Assembly (NCBI RefSeq): GCF_014842265.1
Contig: NZ_JACYVI010000007.1
Span: 1 to 64,000, forward strand
From: Pseudomonas sp. CFBP 13711
GTDB taxonomy: Bacteria > Pseudomonadota > Gammaproteobacteria > Pseudomonadales > Pseudomonadaceae
Reading direction: 5' to 3'
Length of the DNA: 64,000 bases
In this document: positions 55,571 through 64,000 of the stretch, piece by piece
Position numbering within the stretch: the first letter of the stretch is position 1
Layout: every line of letters begins with the position of its first letter
Program-made: the position numbers and the translations under genes
The notes under the pieces: model-generated
Databases searched by the model: none
Told to the model about the DNA's origin: nothing
The model's input: only the letters and a program-made list of their open reading frames with translations

Positions 55571-56935
55571 ATGTCCGTTTTCTTTGCCGAACGCGCGCTA
55601 TTGCCCACCGGCTGGGCGAATAACGTTCGTTTCGAGGTCAGCGCCGATGGCCTGCTGAGCCAAGTTCAAGCCGATGCCGAACGCGCTGGCGCCGAGCTGC
55701 TCAACGGGCCGGTCGTGCCGGGCATGCCCAATCTGCACTCCCACGCCTTTCAGCGTGCCATGGCGGGCCTCGCGGAAGTGGCCGGCAATCCCAATGACAG
55801 TTTCTGGACCTGGCGTGACCTGATGTATCGCGTCGTCGGGCAGATCAGTCCGCAGCAGCTCGGCGTCATCGCGCGGCAGCTGTACATCGAAATGCTCAAG
55901 GGCGGTTTTACTTCGGTTGCGGAGTTTCACTACGTCCATCAGGACACCACCGGCAAGCCCTACGCCGACCCCGCCGAGCTGGCGCTGCAGGTCAGTCAGG
56001 CGGCGAGTTCGGTCGGCATCGGCATGACCCTGTTGCCGGTGCTCTACAGCCACTCCGGTTTCGGCGGCCTCAACCCAAACGAAGGCCAGCGCCGATTCAT
56101 CAACAGCACCGACAGTTACCTGGACCTGCAAGCACGTCTTAAGCCCGTCATCGCCGCGCAACCCGCCCAGGCGCTGGGGCTTTGCTTTCACTCGCTGCGT
56201 GCCGTGACCCCGCAGCAAATCAGTGACGTGACGGCCGCCAGCGACACCCATTGCCCGATCCACATTCATATCGCCGAGCAGCAAAAGGAGGTCGACGATT
56301 GCCTGGACTGGAGCGGTCGCCGGCCGCTGCAGTGGCTGTATGAAAACGTCGATGTCGACGCGCGCTGGTGCCTGGTTCACGCGACCCATGCCGAGCCTGA
56401 CGAAGTGGCGTTGATGGCGAAAAGTCGTGCGATCGCGGGACTGTGCCTGACCACCGAAGCGAACCTGGGCGACGGGATTTTCCCGGCGGTGGATTACATC
56501 GCTCAGGGCGGGCGCTGGGGTATCGGCTCTGATAGCCATGTGTCGCTGAACGTGGTCGAAGAGTTGCGCTGGCTCGAATACGGTCAGCGTCTGCGCGATC
56601 AGCGTCGTAATCGTCTGTATCGGCCGGATCAGCCGATGGTCGGTCGCACGCTATACGACGCGGCGCTGGTGGGCGGTGCCCAAGCGATGGGCCAACCGGT
56701 AGGTGCGCTGGAAGTGGGCAAACGGGCCGACTGGCTGGTGCTGGACGGTAACGACCCTTATCTGGCAACGGCGTCTGGCGATGCCATTCTCAATCGCTGG
56801 CTGTTCGCCGGGAGTGATCGTCAGATCAAGGATGTGATGGTCAATGGCCGCTGGGTGATCCGCGACGGCCACCATCCCGATGAAGGGCAGAGCAGCCGTG
56901 CGTTCGCTCAGGTGCTGAGGGAATTGCTGGGCTGA
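55571..56935 (+). CDS. hutF: Formimidoylglutamate deiminase
   Basis: A 454-residue amidohydrolase of the cytosine-deaminase-like group. PNLHSHAFQRAMAGLAE gives the metal HxH. SVAEFHYVHQD, CFHSLRAV, HIHIAEQQKEVDDCLDWSG (metal His and catalytic Glu), LVHATHAEP and GSDSHVSLNVVEELRWLEYGQRL (metal Asp) follow. It converts N-formimidoyl-L-glutamate to N-formylglutamate and ammonia. With HutG this defines the five-step pathway, and no HutE-like formiminoglutamase is present. It is divergent from hutC with AAGGGG as ribosome site. Confidence 0.94.
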   Translation: MSVFFAERALLPTGWANNVRFEVSADGLLSQVQADAERAGAELLNGPVVPGMPNLHSHAFQRAMAGLAEVAGNPNDSFWTWRDLMYRVVGQISPQQLGVIARQLYIEMLKGGFTSVAEFHYVHQDTTGKPYADPAELALQVSQAASSVGIGMTLLPVLYSHSGFGGLNPNEGQRRFINSTDSYLDLQARLKPVIAAQPAQALGLCFHSLRAVTPQQISDVTAASDTHCPIHIHIAEQQKEVDDCLDWSGRRPLQWLYENVDVDARWCLVHATHAEPDEVALMAKSRAIAGLCLTTEANLGDGIFPAVDYIAQGGRWGIGSDSHVSLNVVEELRWLEYGQRLRDQRRNRLYRPDQPMVGRTLYDAALVGGAQAMGQPVGALEVGKRADWLVLDGNDPYLATASGDAILNRWLFAGSDRQIKDVMVNGRWVIRDGHHPDEGQSSRAFAQVLRELLG

Positions 56936-56960
56936 ACATGTGTGCAGAGGCAAAGGGCCC

Positions 56961-57050
56961 CTTCGCGAGCAAGCTCGCTCCCACAATTTTTGTGTCCACA
57001 GGTAGAACTGCGGCGCTGTCATGTTTCATGAGAGTGAGCTTGCTCACGAA
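56961..57050. repeat. Family-A REPs between hutF and the lipocalin gene
   Basis: An inverse copy (CGCGAGCAAGCTCGCTCCCA) at 56961-56984 and a direct copy lacking its first bases (GAGTGAGCTTGCTCACGAA) at 57032-57050. The order is tail-to-tail, opposite to a standard REPIN. The genes on both sides are convergent. Confidence 0.82.
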
Positions 57051-57062
57051 TGACCGAACAGG

Positions 57063-57650
57063 TCAGTCCTTTGCCTTGCCCACTTTCGAATCCGCCACCC
57101 GCCAGATCAGCTTGGTGGTGTCGTAGCCCTGTTGCTGCGCTCTCATCAGCAGGTCGTTGCGCACTGCATCCGGCACTTGAGGCGTGCGCGACAGCAGCCA
57201 GAGGAACTTGCGGTTCGGACTGCCCACCAGCGCCACCTTGTAGTCGGGGCTCACGTACAGCACCCAGTAATCGCCCTTTGCCACACCCGGGAAGAGGTTC
57301 GAGAACCAGTTGTCGAACACGACCCACAGCTTGTCGGTCTTGCCCTGAACCTGCGGTGAAGCCGTTCCGGTTGCTTGCTCCCACTTGCCCTCGATCGTGC
57401 GGCAGCGGTTGGTGACAGCGATGTTGCCATCGTCCTTCAGCGTGTAATGCGCTTCGGACTGCGCGCAGTTGCGCTGGAAGAACATCGGCAGCCGCGCCAC
57501 TTCGTACCACGTGCCCTGATAACGCTTGAGATCAACATGATCAACCGTCTTCGGCGCCATGGATTCGGTTTCTGGCTTAACCGCACAGGCGCTGATCCAC
57601 AATGCTGCCAGCGCCACGGCGCCGATTTTCAATCCCTGACGAATATTCAT
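57063..57650 (-). CDS. blc: Outer-membrane lipocalin lipoprotein
   Basis: A 195-residue Blc-type lipocalin. The signal peptide ends in the lipobox ISAC (Cys22). VDLKRYQGTWYEVARLP is the G-x-W signature of structurally conserved region 1. NRCRTIEGKWEQATG, GDYWVLYVSPDYKVALVGSPNRKFLWLLSRTP (TDY-like region) and a C-terminal helix follow. Bacterial Blc binds lysophospholipids or fatty acids at the outer membrane under envelope stress. Its ATG overlaps the stop of the preceding small lipoprotein gene (ATGA). Confidence 0.9.
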   Translation of the reverse strand: MNIRQGLKIGAVALAALWISACAVKPETESMAPKTVDHVDLKRYQGTWYEVARLPMFFQRNCAQSEAHYTLKDDGNIAVTNRCRTIEGKWEQATGTASPQVQGKTDKLWVVFDNWFSNLFPGVAKGDYWVLYVSPDYKVALVGSPNRKFLWLLSRTPQVPDAVRNDLLMRAQQQGYDTTKLIWRVADSKVGKAKD

Positions 57651-57901
57651 TCAAGCCCCTGCGCCGAGAACAGCACGACCTTGTCGGCGGCGTATTGGAC
57701 GCTGATGAAGGTCTTCGCATCGCCCCACGTGCAACTGGACATTCCCAACGCGCCGGAGCATTCGGTCGGACTGCCGAGCAGTTGCTCGACTTGGGCCTTG
57801 GGCATGCCGGCCGAGATTTTCGAGTAATTTTCCTGAGTGACCTTGCTGCAGGCCGCCAGCAATACGCAGAACGACAACACCGCGAGAGTGCGCAAAGACA
57901 T
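57647..57901 (-). CDS. Small lipoprotein with BamE/SmpA-like motif
   Basis: An 84-residue lipoprotein. The signal peptide MSLRTLAVLSFCVLLAAC ends in the lipobox LAAC (Cys18). The mature part YSKISAGMPKAQVEQLLGSPTEC and SSCTWGDAKTFISVQYAADKVV has the G-M-x-x-x-x-V-x-x-x-L-G-x-P pattern of SmpA/OmlA/BamE-fold proteins. Two Cys residues (in TECSG and SSCTW) may form a disulfide. It is translationally coupled to blc, suggesting a joint envelope role. ATG 57901 is chosen for the signal peptide. Function unknown. Confidence 0.82.
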   Translation of the reverse strand: MSLRTLAVLSFCVLLAACSKVTQENYSKISAGMPKAQVEQLLGSPTECSGALGMSSCTWGDAKTFISVQYAADKVVLFSAQGLE

Positions 57902-58052
57902 GAGATGAAGCTCCTGAATCGAGGGGGAGAGCAGCGTCGCAGCGCCGCCCTGATGCCGCAAGCTTAGAAGAAAAAAGGGGAGGACTGGTTCCGAGGAAGA
58001 GATTTTTCCGCTCGGCCAGACAGCACGCGGTTGTGCAGCAAAAGTAAACCCT

Positions 58053-58158
58053 GTGGGAGTGAGCTTGCTCACGAAGACGGAATTTCAGCCGCATGAAATT
58101 TAGCGGATGTTCTCGCCCGCCTGCGACAACAGTGAAGCGCCACCCAGGTCACTTCCAC
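58053..58158. repeat. Family-A REPIN with a degenerate long-form arm
   Basis: A direct REP (GTGGGAGTGAGCTTGCTCAC) at 58053-58076 faces 58125-58158, which matches the long-form inverse REP of 24 and 27 kb at about 26 of 34 positions (GTGAAGCGCCACC core and a TCACTTCCAC end). It lies between the fbp terminator and the small lipoprotein gene. Confidence 0.65.
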
Positions 58159-58175
58159 TTAACCGGGTCCTGCAG

Positions 58176-58204
58176 AAAAGAAATGGCCGCCAAAGGCGGC
58201 CATC
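58176..58204 (-). terminator. Rho-independent terminator of fbp
   Basis: Stem GGCCGCC / GGCGGCC with a three-base loop (58185-58201). On the minus strand it is followed by ATTTCTTTTC, and it begins about 8 bp after the fbp stop. The stem is perfect and very GC-rich. Confidence 0.88.
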
Positions 58205-58211
58205 CAGGACG

Positions 58212-59222
58212 TTACTCCTTGTGATACGCCGTTGCGCGTTCCACTTCTTCTTTCGAACCCAGGAACACCGCGACGCGCTGGTGCAGGCCTTCGGGCTGGA
58301 TGTCGAGGATGCGCTGATGGCCATCGGTCGACGCGCCACCGGCTTGTTCCACCAGGAACGACATCGGGTTGGCTTCGTACATCAGGCGCAGTTTGCCCGG
58401 CTTGGAAGGCTCGCGGGAATCGCGCGGGTACATGAACAGGCCGCCACGGGTCAGGATACGGTGTACATCAGCGACCATCGCCGCGACCCAGCGCATGTTG
58501 TAGTTCTTCTTCAACGGACCGTCTTCGCCCGCCAGCAGCTCTTCGACGTAGCGCTTGACCGGGGCTTCCCAGTGACGCTGATTGGACATGTTGACCGCGA
58601 ACTCCTGAGTGGACTCCGGGATCTTGATGTCTTCGTGGCTGAGGACAAAGCTGCCCATCTCGCGGTCCAGCGTGAAGCCTTTGACGCCGTCACCCAGGGT
58701 CAGCACCAGCATGGTCTGCGGGCCGTAGATGGCGTAACCGGCGGCGACTTGCTGGGTGCCTGGCTGCAGAAAGGCCTTCTCGTTCAGCGCTTCGTTCTGG
58801 CTCAGGTACTCGTTCGGGCAGCGCAGCACCGAGAAGATCGTGCCCACCGGCGCGTTGATGTCGATGTTGGACGAGCCGTCCAGTGGGTCGAACACCAGCA
58901 GGTAGGCGCCTTTCGGGTATTTGCCGGGGATCTGGTAGGCGTTGTCCATTTCTTCGGACGCCATGCCAGCCAGGTGACCACCCCATTCGTTGGCTTCGAG
59001 CAGAATCTCGTTGGACATCACGTCCAGTTTCTTCTGCACTTCACCCTGCACGTTTTCAGTGCCCATGCTGCCGAGCACGCCGCCCAGGGCGCCTTTGGAT
59101 ACCGCGTGGCTGATCTCCTTGCACGCACGCGCCACCACTTCAATCAGAAAGCGCAGATCGGCAGGGGTGTTGTTGGTGCGGGTCTGCTCGATCAGATAAC
59201 GACTCAAGGTAACGCGGGACAT
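58212..59222 (-). CDS. fbp: Fructose-1,6-bisphosphatase, class I
   Basis: A 336-residue class I FBPase. [12 protein letters not shown], the metal site [26 protein letters not shown] (DPLDGSSN), [48 protein letters not shown] and [19 protein letters not shown] are the family blocks. It hydrolyses fructose-1,6-bisphosphate in gluconeogenesis, essential for growth on amino acids and organic acids such as the products of hut and spu. It is monocistronic with its own terminator. Confidence 0.95.
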   Translation of the reverse strand: MSRVTLSRYLIEQTRTNNTPADLRFLIEVVARACKEISHAVSKGALGGVLGSMGTENVQGEVQKKLDVMSNEILLEANEWGGHLAGMASEEMDNAYQIPGKYPKGAYLLVFDPLDGSSNIDINAPVGTIFSVLRCPNEYLSQNEALNEKAFLQPGTQQVAAGYAIYGPQTMLVLTLGDGVKGFTLDREMGSFVLSHEDIKIPESTQEFAVNMSNQRHWEAPVKRYVEELLAGEDGPLKKNYNMRWVAAMVADVHRILTRGGLFMYPRDSREPSKPGKLRLMYEANPMSFLVEQAGGASTDGHQRILDIQPEGLHQRVAVFLGSKEEVERATAYHKE

Positions 59223-59332
59223 GGAGAGCTCCGAAATGGGGGATAAAAACGCGCACAGTCTAGCGTGAGCGGAGATTTAATACTGCCTGTCAGACCGGTT
59301 AGGTAGTGATTCAGTTCACGGGCTACATCCAA

Positions 59333-59425
59333 GTGGGATCGGCTTTAGCCGGGAAGAGGCCAGTGTGAACACCGCAAATCTTGCAGCGTGACCACCGACT
59401 CCTTCCCGGCTGAAGCCGGTCCCAC
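59333..59425. repeat. Family-B REPIN between fbp and the DUF3999 gene
   Basis: GTGGGATCGGCTTTAGCCGG at 59333-59356 and CCGGCTGAAGCCGGTCCCAC ending at 59425. About 160 bp of further sequence up to the DUF3999 stop show no gene. Confidence 0.85.
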
Positions 59426-59589
59426 AAGGGATCGTCGCACCCGGTCGCATCGGGTGTGCGTTAAGCCTAACCCGATCGGGGTGACGAATCGGCGGGCATC
59501 GTCTGCAATTTTTTCGATGCCGGATCGATTCAGCGTCATCACCCCGACACTTATAATTTGGCGCCTCGATTGGCGCGTTATTTTGCGCG

Positions 59590-60990
59590 TTACTTGCTAC
59601 GAGACCCGCGCAGTGTGCCAAGCGCCATCCAGGCCAGAAAAACCACGCCGAGTATCAGCACGGCCCACAAACCGATGCGTTTCAGGTCGGGACCACTGGC
59701 CTCCACGGGTGCAGCCGCAGCAACCGGCGCGACCGGTGTGGAGGCCATGGACGCACTGCCCAGCGCCGCCAGTTTCTCGGGGCTGACACCGGGAATCAGC
59801 GTCGCCAGTGGCAGCGCCGCGCTTTTCACCGTGGCATTGCCGACGGCCAGGCTGTAAGGCGGCGCGCCGCGGCCGAGAAACACCAGTTGCGTGGCGCGCA
59901 CGGCAAAACTCAGCGTAGGCGCGTCATTGCCCAGGCCGCCGCCACGGTCATCCACCTCAAGTTTCAGCTGCTGCACGACGTTGCCCGGCAGCTCCATTTC
60001 ATCCTGCACAACGTCCTGACCGTTCTGGCTGAGCCGATAAAGCAGGCCATTGTCGATCAACTGCCACGGCGCATTGCTATCGCGACGCCCATACAGCGTG
60101 GCGGGCGCGAGGCTGTTGGGTTGCGCGATGTCGATCCGCATCCGTTCCAGCGGCAGGGCCACTGGCAATTGCCACACATACACGCCCGGTTTTTCGACGC
60201 GTCCATTGATGGCCGGTGACCAGCTCAACGGCAGCACGCCGGGTTGCGTGCTGATCAGTTGCATGGCGTTCAGCGTGGGCGCGGAAAGCGGCGATTTCCA
60301 CAGCAAACGCAGATAGCGGGCGCTGCGCCCCGGCAGATTGACGACGCGCTGCTCAACCAATTCCTCGGCAAATGACAGCCTCGCCACCTGACCATCGCCC
60401 CAGCGCTGCCAATGCTGGAGGTCGTCGCTGGCCTCGATGCTGAACCGCTGAAAACCATCGCGCTCGCTGCTCCAGTCCAGAATCAGTTGATCCAGCGGCG
60501 CGTTGATCGCGCTGGTGTCGAGCAGCCAGCCGCGCAGAATCTCTTCGCCCGCCTCGATCTCGCCTTGGGGCTGAACCTCCACCAGCGTGCCGTTGGGCGT
60601 GCGCTCGACGCGGATTTTCGGCTCGGCGTCTTTCGCGCCATCGCTGTTGTACAGCGGGAACCATTTCACCGAGACCGGGCTGGCGTCGGCGGCACGCTGA
60701 GGCGGGCTTTGAGTGATCGCGTAGGGCTGGGCCTGGCCGTCCGCATTGAAAACGCGCACATCGTTGAGATTGCTCTGGCGCGCGTTCAGCTGCACGCCGA
60801 GGGGCAATTCCAGCCGATACCAAGGCCCTTCACCGCTGACGGTCAGAGGCGCATGGGTGGTGAAATCATCCGGCAGATCCTCCGCCTGACTGAGCGACGC
60901 CGCGCACAGCAGCGAGCCCAGCAACGGGACAAGCAGGGCAGCCTTGATGAAGAACTGACGACTCAACTGAACACTCCTTACACCCTTCAT
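59590..60990 (-). CDS. DUF3999 exported/membrane protein
   Basis: A 466-residue protein. A signal sequence (FFIKAALLVPLLGSLLCAASLSQA|ED) is followed by a large periplasmic beta-rich region, where GEGPWYRLELPLGVQLNARQSNLNDVRVFNADGQ is the DUF3999 opening. A C-terminal helix (IGLWAVLILGVVFLAWMAL) and a basic tail anchor it in the inner membrane. The Pro/Ala-rich stretch before the helix (VAPVAAAAPVEA) is a linker. Function unknown. Its ATG overlaps the stop of the DUF2339 gene (ATGA), so the two proteins probably work together. Confidence 0.82.
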   Translation of the reverse strand: MKGVRSVQLSRQFFIKAALLVPLLGSLLCAASLSQAEDLPDDFTTHAPLTVSGEGPWYRLELPLGVQLNARQSNLNDVRVFNADGQAQPYAITQSPPQRAADASPVSVKWFPLYNSDGAKDAEPKIRVERTPNGTLVEVQPQGEIEAGEEILRGWLLDTSAINAPLDQLILDWSSERDGFQRFSIEASDDLQHWQRWGDGQVARLSFAEELVEQRVVNLPGRSARYLRLLWKSPLSAPTLNAMQLISTQPGVLPLSWSPAINGRVEKPGVYVWQLPVALPLERMRIDIAQPNSLAPATLYGRRDSNAPWQLIDNGLLYRLSQNGQDVVQDEMELPGNVVQQLKLEVDDRGGGLGNDAPTLSFAVRATQLVFLGRGAPPYSLAVGNATVKSAALPLATLIPGVSPEKLAALGSASMASTPVAPVAAAAPVEASGPDLKRIGLWAVLILGVVFLAWMALGTLRGSRSK

Positions 60991-63857
60991 TTCGATGCCC
61001 GGTCCGCAACATCCGCATCGGTTAAACCCTCACTTCGGGCCGGATGCCGGGGCGGCAGGGGGGCGAAATATCCCACCACCAGCAACAGAACGCCAACGCC
61101 GATGAAGGAAATGATTCGCTCCAGGCCGCCGCGATTGCTCAGCTCGACGAAGAACAGTTTGGCGACGACAACCCCAATCAGCGCGGCGCCGACGATCCAC
61201 AGGTCGCGGCGGGCGCTTAGGTGGCCACCGATCATCAGCGCCAGAGCGGTCAGCGTCCAGACGATGGAAAGCCCGGCCTGCACCCGCATGGATTCAAACA
61301 GCGCATCCAGATACCAGGCCACGCCCAGCCAGTGATGCGCCGTGCGCAGGACCATGGCTGTGATCAACGCAAATAGCGATGCGCCGGCAATGACCAGCGC
61401 CGCTTTTTGAGCATGGCCCTCACTGACGCCCAACTGCGGGAGTTGCTGGCGGCTCCAACTGAAGATACCGGTCAGTGTGATCAGCAAGCCCAGCTCCAGC
61501 GGGTTCAGCAGCGGCAGATAGGGCAGGGGATCGGTAGCGCCTTCGCTGAACCCGTTCGCCAGCCAGAACCAGCCGAGCATCAATGCCGCCAGCGGCGCGG
61601 CGGCCCAGACGCGGTATTCGCGCGGGTACGCCCCGACAGGCCAGGGCCACGTGCGGGATGCGGTCATCGCCAGCAAGTACAGGCTCGGCAGCAACGCCCA
61701 GCCCAGCCAGCGCCAGGCGTTATACGACTCCGACAACACCAGCAATCCGTAACGAAGTTGCAGCGAGAGCACGGCGATGATCAGCCAGCAGCCGATCACA
61801 TGGGCTGCACTGCGCAAGCGCGGGAGCAGCAGTTTGTCGAGCCGATTCAGCGACCACAGATGAACCGCAAAAACCGCGAGCCAGCCCAGCCAGCCCCAAT
61901 TGGCGGCAGGGTTGTAGTAAGAGTTGAAGCTCATCAGCGCCAGCAATACCGCACTCATGGGCGTCAGCAGCGTGGACAGCTGCGCGATTCCCGCCCAGTT
62001 CAGACGCAGGGCCGCCATTGTCCACAGCCCGACACTGAAAGCGCCCAACAGCAAGAGCGTCGAGAACTCGGTCGCTCCCGGCACGTAATGGGTGCTGACG
62101 CCTACTGCCGCGGACCACCACAGCGCGCCCCAGATCAACAGCAACGGCTGCAGGAAACGATTGCTCAACGACAAACGCAACGTGCCTACGCGCTCGACCG
62201 TGAAGGCGCTGACCAGGCCGGCAAGCGCGATGATCAGCGGTGTCCAGAAATCGCCGTGGTTGAAGTTCGGCACAAACCAGCGGCCGACCACGCCAAGGAA
62301 CGCGATCCCCGCGCCCAGTTGCAGCAGCAAGCCGAACGCCCGCGCCAGCAAGCGGTTCTGGCGCATGCCGAGCCAGAACACCGCCGCGCCTTCGACGGCC
62401 CAGGCGACCGTCGTCCATTGCGCGCTCAGGCCCAGCGGAATCGCCAGCGTGCCAAACACCACGCCCAGTGACAGGCACGTTTCGACCAACAGCAATGCCC
62501 GACCCGGTGCGCGCCTGGCCAGGAACCGAGCAATGCCCATGTACAGCAAGCCAAGCGCCAGTGCGCTCAACGCAGCGCCGAATTCCAGATGTTTGACGAG
62601 CGCGTATTGCAGGCCGAACCCCACGATGGGCGTGCCGAACAACAGGCTGCCATCCACGTAGTGAGTCTGGCGCGCGGACCAGCGCAGGGTGGCTTCGCGG
62701 CTGTCGTCGTCGGGCCCGGCGGCATGCTCTTGCAGCTTGCGCCGGGCGAACAGCAGGCCGATGGCCAGGTACATCAGGAAGAACAGAATCAGGAAGGGTT
62801 CGGTGCTCCAGAACAGCTCGGGCGTGTACGCGTCCATGCCCCAGGCGAAGCCAATGCCGAACGTGCCGATGAAGCCGATCAGGTTCAGCGGGCGCCATGC
62901 CTTGAACCACGCGATGGCGAAAATGCCGGCGTTGAGCAGGGCGAAATAACTGAACAACGCGACATGACTCCCCTCGCCGGAGGACGTCAGCAGCGGCGCG
63001 GCAAACCCGCCCAGCGCGGCCACGCAGGCGAGGGCCAGGGAGTTTTGCGTGACGGCGAGAATGGCCGAAAACACGGTGACTGCAACCAACAGGCTGAACG
63101 CCATCCCCGGCGCCAGCAGGGTGTGGACTTTCATGGCGGCGAATACGGTCAGGTACAGCACCGCGACGCCCGTCCCCTGCAGCATCAACGCGAAGGATTC
63201 GTTGCGGTGACGCAACCACCAACCCAGACCCAACAGCGCCAGGGCGGCCAACGCCACGCCGGCATAACGGGCTTCGATCGGGACGACCATGCCTTCGGTG
63301 GCGTAGCGCAGCAGAAACGCCAGGCCGAGAAACAGCAGCACCACGCCGACCCGCAGCACGGTGTTGCCACCCAGCAGCCAGTTTTTAGCGCGCAGTAAGG
63401 CGCTGTCGAAGAGGCTGTGCTGGGGAGGAGCGGGCTGGGTTGAAGCGGGCAGGGAGGCGGGCGGGTAGCTCGAGGCTATAGGTGATGGCGCGTGCGCAGG
63501 CCTGCTCCATTCTGAGTCGCCAGCGTCCGAGGTGGCCGGTTCAAGATCCGGGAGGTCCCACAGCAGTTCCGGGCCGTCGTCTGCGATGGGCTGAACATTC
63601 AACGGCGCAGGCGCGGGCGCATCCGGCAATTGCGCGGCGGCTGAGTCCAGCTGGCTAAGGCGTTGTTGAACGGCGTTGAGGTCCAGCCGGGTTTTGGCGA
63701 GCTCGGCTTTCTGCGCAGCGGTCTCCCGCGTCAATGCGCTGAGCCGGAAGCTCAAGCCCGCGGCCAGGCCAATGACCGCGCCGACAGCGCCGCCCAACAG
63801 CGACTCATCAAGAAGCGCTCCGATTACCAGACCGGCCAGCAGAAGAATCCATTGCAC
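60987..63857 (-). CDS. DUF2339 large polytopic membrane protein
   Basis: A 956-residue protein. One or two N-terminal hydrophobic segments precede a helical stretch LTRETAAQKAELAKTRLDLNAVQQRLSQLDS that looks like coiled coil. A Pro/Ser/Ala-rich linker (about 70-150) follows, then more than twenty hydrophobic segments starting at NWLLGGNTVLRVGVVLLFLGLAFLLRYA, the DUF2339 signature. The family has no established function. It is transcribed ahead of, and overlaps, the DUF3999 gene. A basic C-terminal tail ends the protein. The exact helix count needs a predictor. Confidence 0.85.
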   Translation of the reverse strand: MQWILLLAGLVIGALLDESLLGGAVGAVIGLAAGLSFRLSALTRETAAQKAELAKTRLDLNAVQQRLSQLDSAAAQLPDAPAPAPLNVQPIADDGPELLWDLPDLEPATSDAGDSEWSRPAHAPSPIASSYPPASLPASTQPAPPQHSLFDSALLRAKNWLLGGNTVLRVGVVLLFLGLAFLLRYATEGMVVPIEARYAGVALAALALLGLGWWLRHRNESFALMLQGTGVAVLYLTVFAAMKVHTLLAPGMAFSLLVAVTVFSAILAVTQNSLALACVAALGGFAAPLLTSSGEGSHVALFSYFALLNAGIFAIAWFKAWRPLNLIGFIGTFGIGFAWGMDAYTPELFWSTEPFLILFFLMYLAIGLLFARRKLQEHAAGPDDDSREATLRWSARQTHYVDGSLLFGTPIVGFGLQYALVKHLEFGAALSALALGLLYMGIARFLARRAPGRALLLVETCLSLGVVFGTLAIPLGLSAQWTTVAWAVEGAAVFWLGMRQNRLLARAFGLLLQLGAGIAFLGVVGRWFVPNFNHGDFWTPLIIALAGLVSAFTVERVGTLRLSLSNRFLQPLLLIWGALWWSAAVGVSTHYVPGATEFSTLLLLGAFSVGLWTMAALRLNWAGIAQLSTLLTPMSAVLLALMSFNSYYNPAANWGWLGWLAVFAVHLWSLNRLDKLLLPRLRSAAHVIGCWLIIAVLSLQLRYGLLVLSESYNAWRWLGWALLPSLYLLAMTASRTWPWPVGAYPREYRVWAAAPLAALMLGWFWLANGFSEGATDPLPYLPLLNPLELGLLITLTGIFSWSRQQLPQLGVSEGHAQKAALVIAGASLFALITAMVLRTAHHWLGVAWYLDALFESMRVQAGLSIVWTLTALALMIGGHLSARRDLWIVGAALIGVVVAKLFFVELSNRGGLERIISFIGVGVLLLVVGYFAPLPPRHPARSEGLTDADVADRASK

Positions 63858-63969
63858 GCGACGACATCCCTTTTCGGCCGATTAACGGCGATGGCGAAAA
63901 GTATATCGGGCCTCAGGAAAGGGGAAACATTTTGTGTCGGGGAGGGGATCTCAGCACGCTGGTGAACTT

Positions 63970-63993
63970 ATGGGAGTGAGCTTGCTCACGAAA
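63970..63993. repeat. Family-A REP at the right edge
   Basis: ATGGGAGTGAGCTTGCTCAC followed by GAAA. Its inverse partner, if any, lies beyond the window. The segment 63858-63969 contains the DUF2339 promoter region and no recognised gene. Confidence 0.8.
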
Positions 63994-64000
63994 AGGTCGG

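Noticed and set aside
61407..63398. Open frames antisense to the DUF2339 gene (Gln/Arg-rich)
   Set aside because: They mirror Leu/Ala codons of a membrane protein and contain no family motif.

Overview
The window is chromosomal DNA from a Pseudomonas, most probably of the fluorescens/putida side of the genus. The evidence is gene content and order (spu polyamine genes next to a HacB-type acylase, serA, rpiA, ilvA, rppH-ptsP, lgt-thyA, a complete hut cluster, fbp), high GC, and two abundant families of Pseudomonas REP palindromes in nearly every larger intergenic gap. From memory, most of the first 34 kb matches one conserved Pseudomonas block (spu to thyA) and 39-64 kb another (hut to fbp). 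A catalase gene and a cadmium/zinc resistance pair lie between them. No tRNA, rRNA, CRISPR array or prophage was seen. The only transposon trace is the end of an IS3-like element at the left edge.

Layout. 1-300: IS end and REPs. 0.3-11.4 kb: TetR regulator and polyamine uptake/catabolism: spuI divergent from spuB-spuC and the spuDEFGH ABC transporter. Between spuI and spuB lies what looks like a collapsed spuA, with its first ~24 and last ~15 codons still readable. 11.7-18 kb: N-terminal-nucleophile acylase, alpha/beta hydrolase, DUF2059 and DUF4399 exported proteins, and a 2-oxoglutarate dioxygenase. 18-23.6 kb: serA divergent from a D-2-hydroxyglutarate dehydrogenase, then a fumarylacetoacetate-hydrolase-family gene and two SdiA-regulated-type paralogs. 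23.6-24.4 kb: a tandem REPIN array. 24.4-34 kb: rpiA/ilvA, DUF2269, a HAD phosphatase, rppH-ptsP, an NRDE protein, lgt and thyA. 34-39 kb: catalase and cadR/cadA.

39-57 kb is the histidine utilisation cluster. HutH, HutU, HutI, HutF and HutG give the five-step route from histidine to glutamate plus formate. Transport is by HutT (APC permease), an NCS1 permease (probable urocanate importer) and the HutXWV ABC system. HutC is the repressor and HutD an accessory cupin-like protein. The hutU control region shows a sigma-54 promoter, a HutC-like palindrome over the expected start site and upstream CbrB-like half-sites. An nhaA antiporter gene sits between hutD and hutU. The hut operon also encodes a HutH paralog from which exactly the Ala-Ser-Gly triad that forms the MIO cofactor is missing, and one catalytic Tyr is replaced. 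It is probably not a conventional ammonia-lyase and is the most interesting protein here.

57-64 kb: lipocalin and small lipoprotein pair, fbp, and a translationally coupled DUF2339/DUF3999 membrane pair of unknown function.

The second major theme is repeats. Family A (GTGGGAGCGAGCTTGCTCGC) and family B (GTGGGACCGGCTTTAGCCGG) both form REPINs (two REPs in inverted orientation), and both form tandem arrays with family-specific periods (about 135 and 138 bp). Four family-A copies carry an extra hairpin inside the palindrome. Identifications rest on reading motifs and remembered family features; no database search was run.
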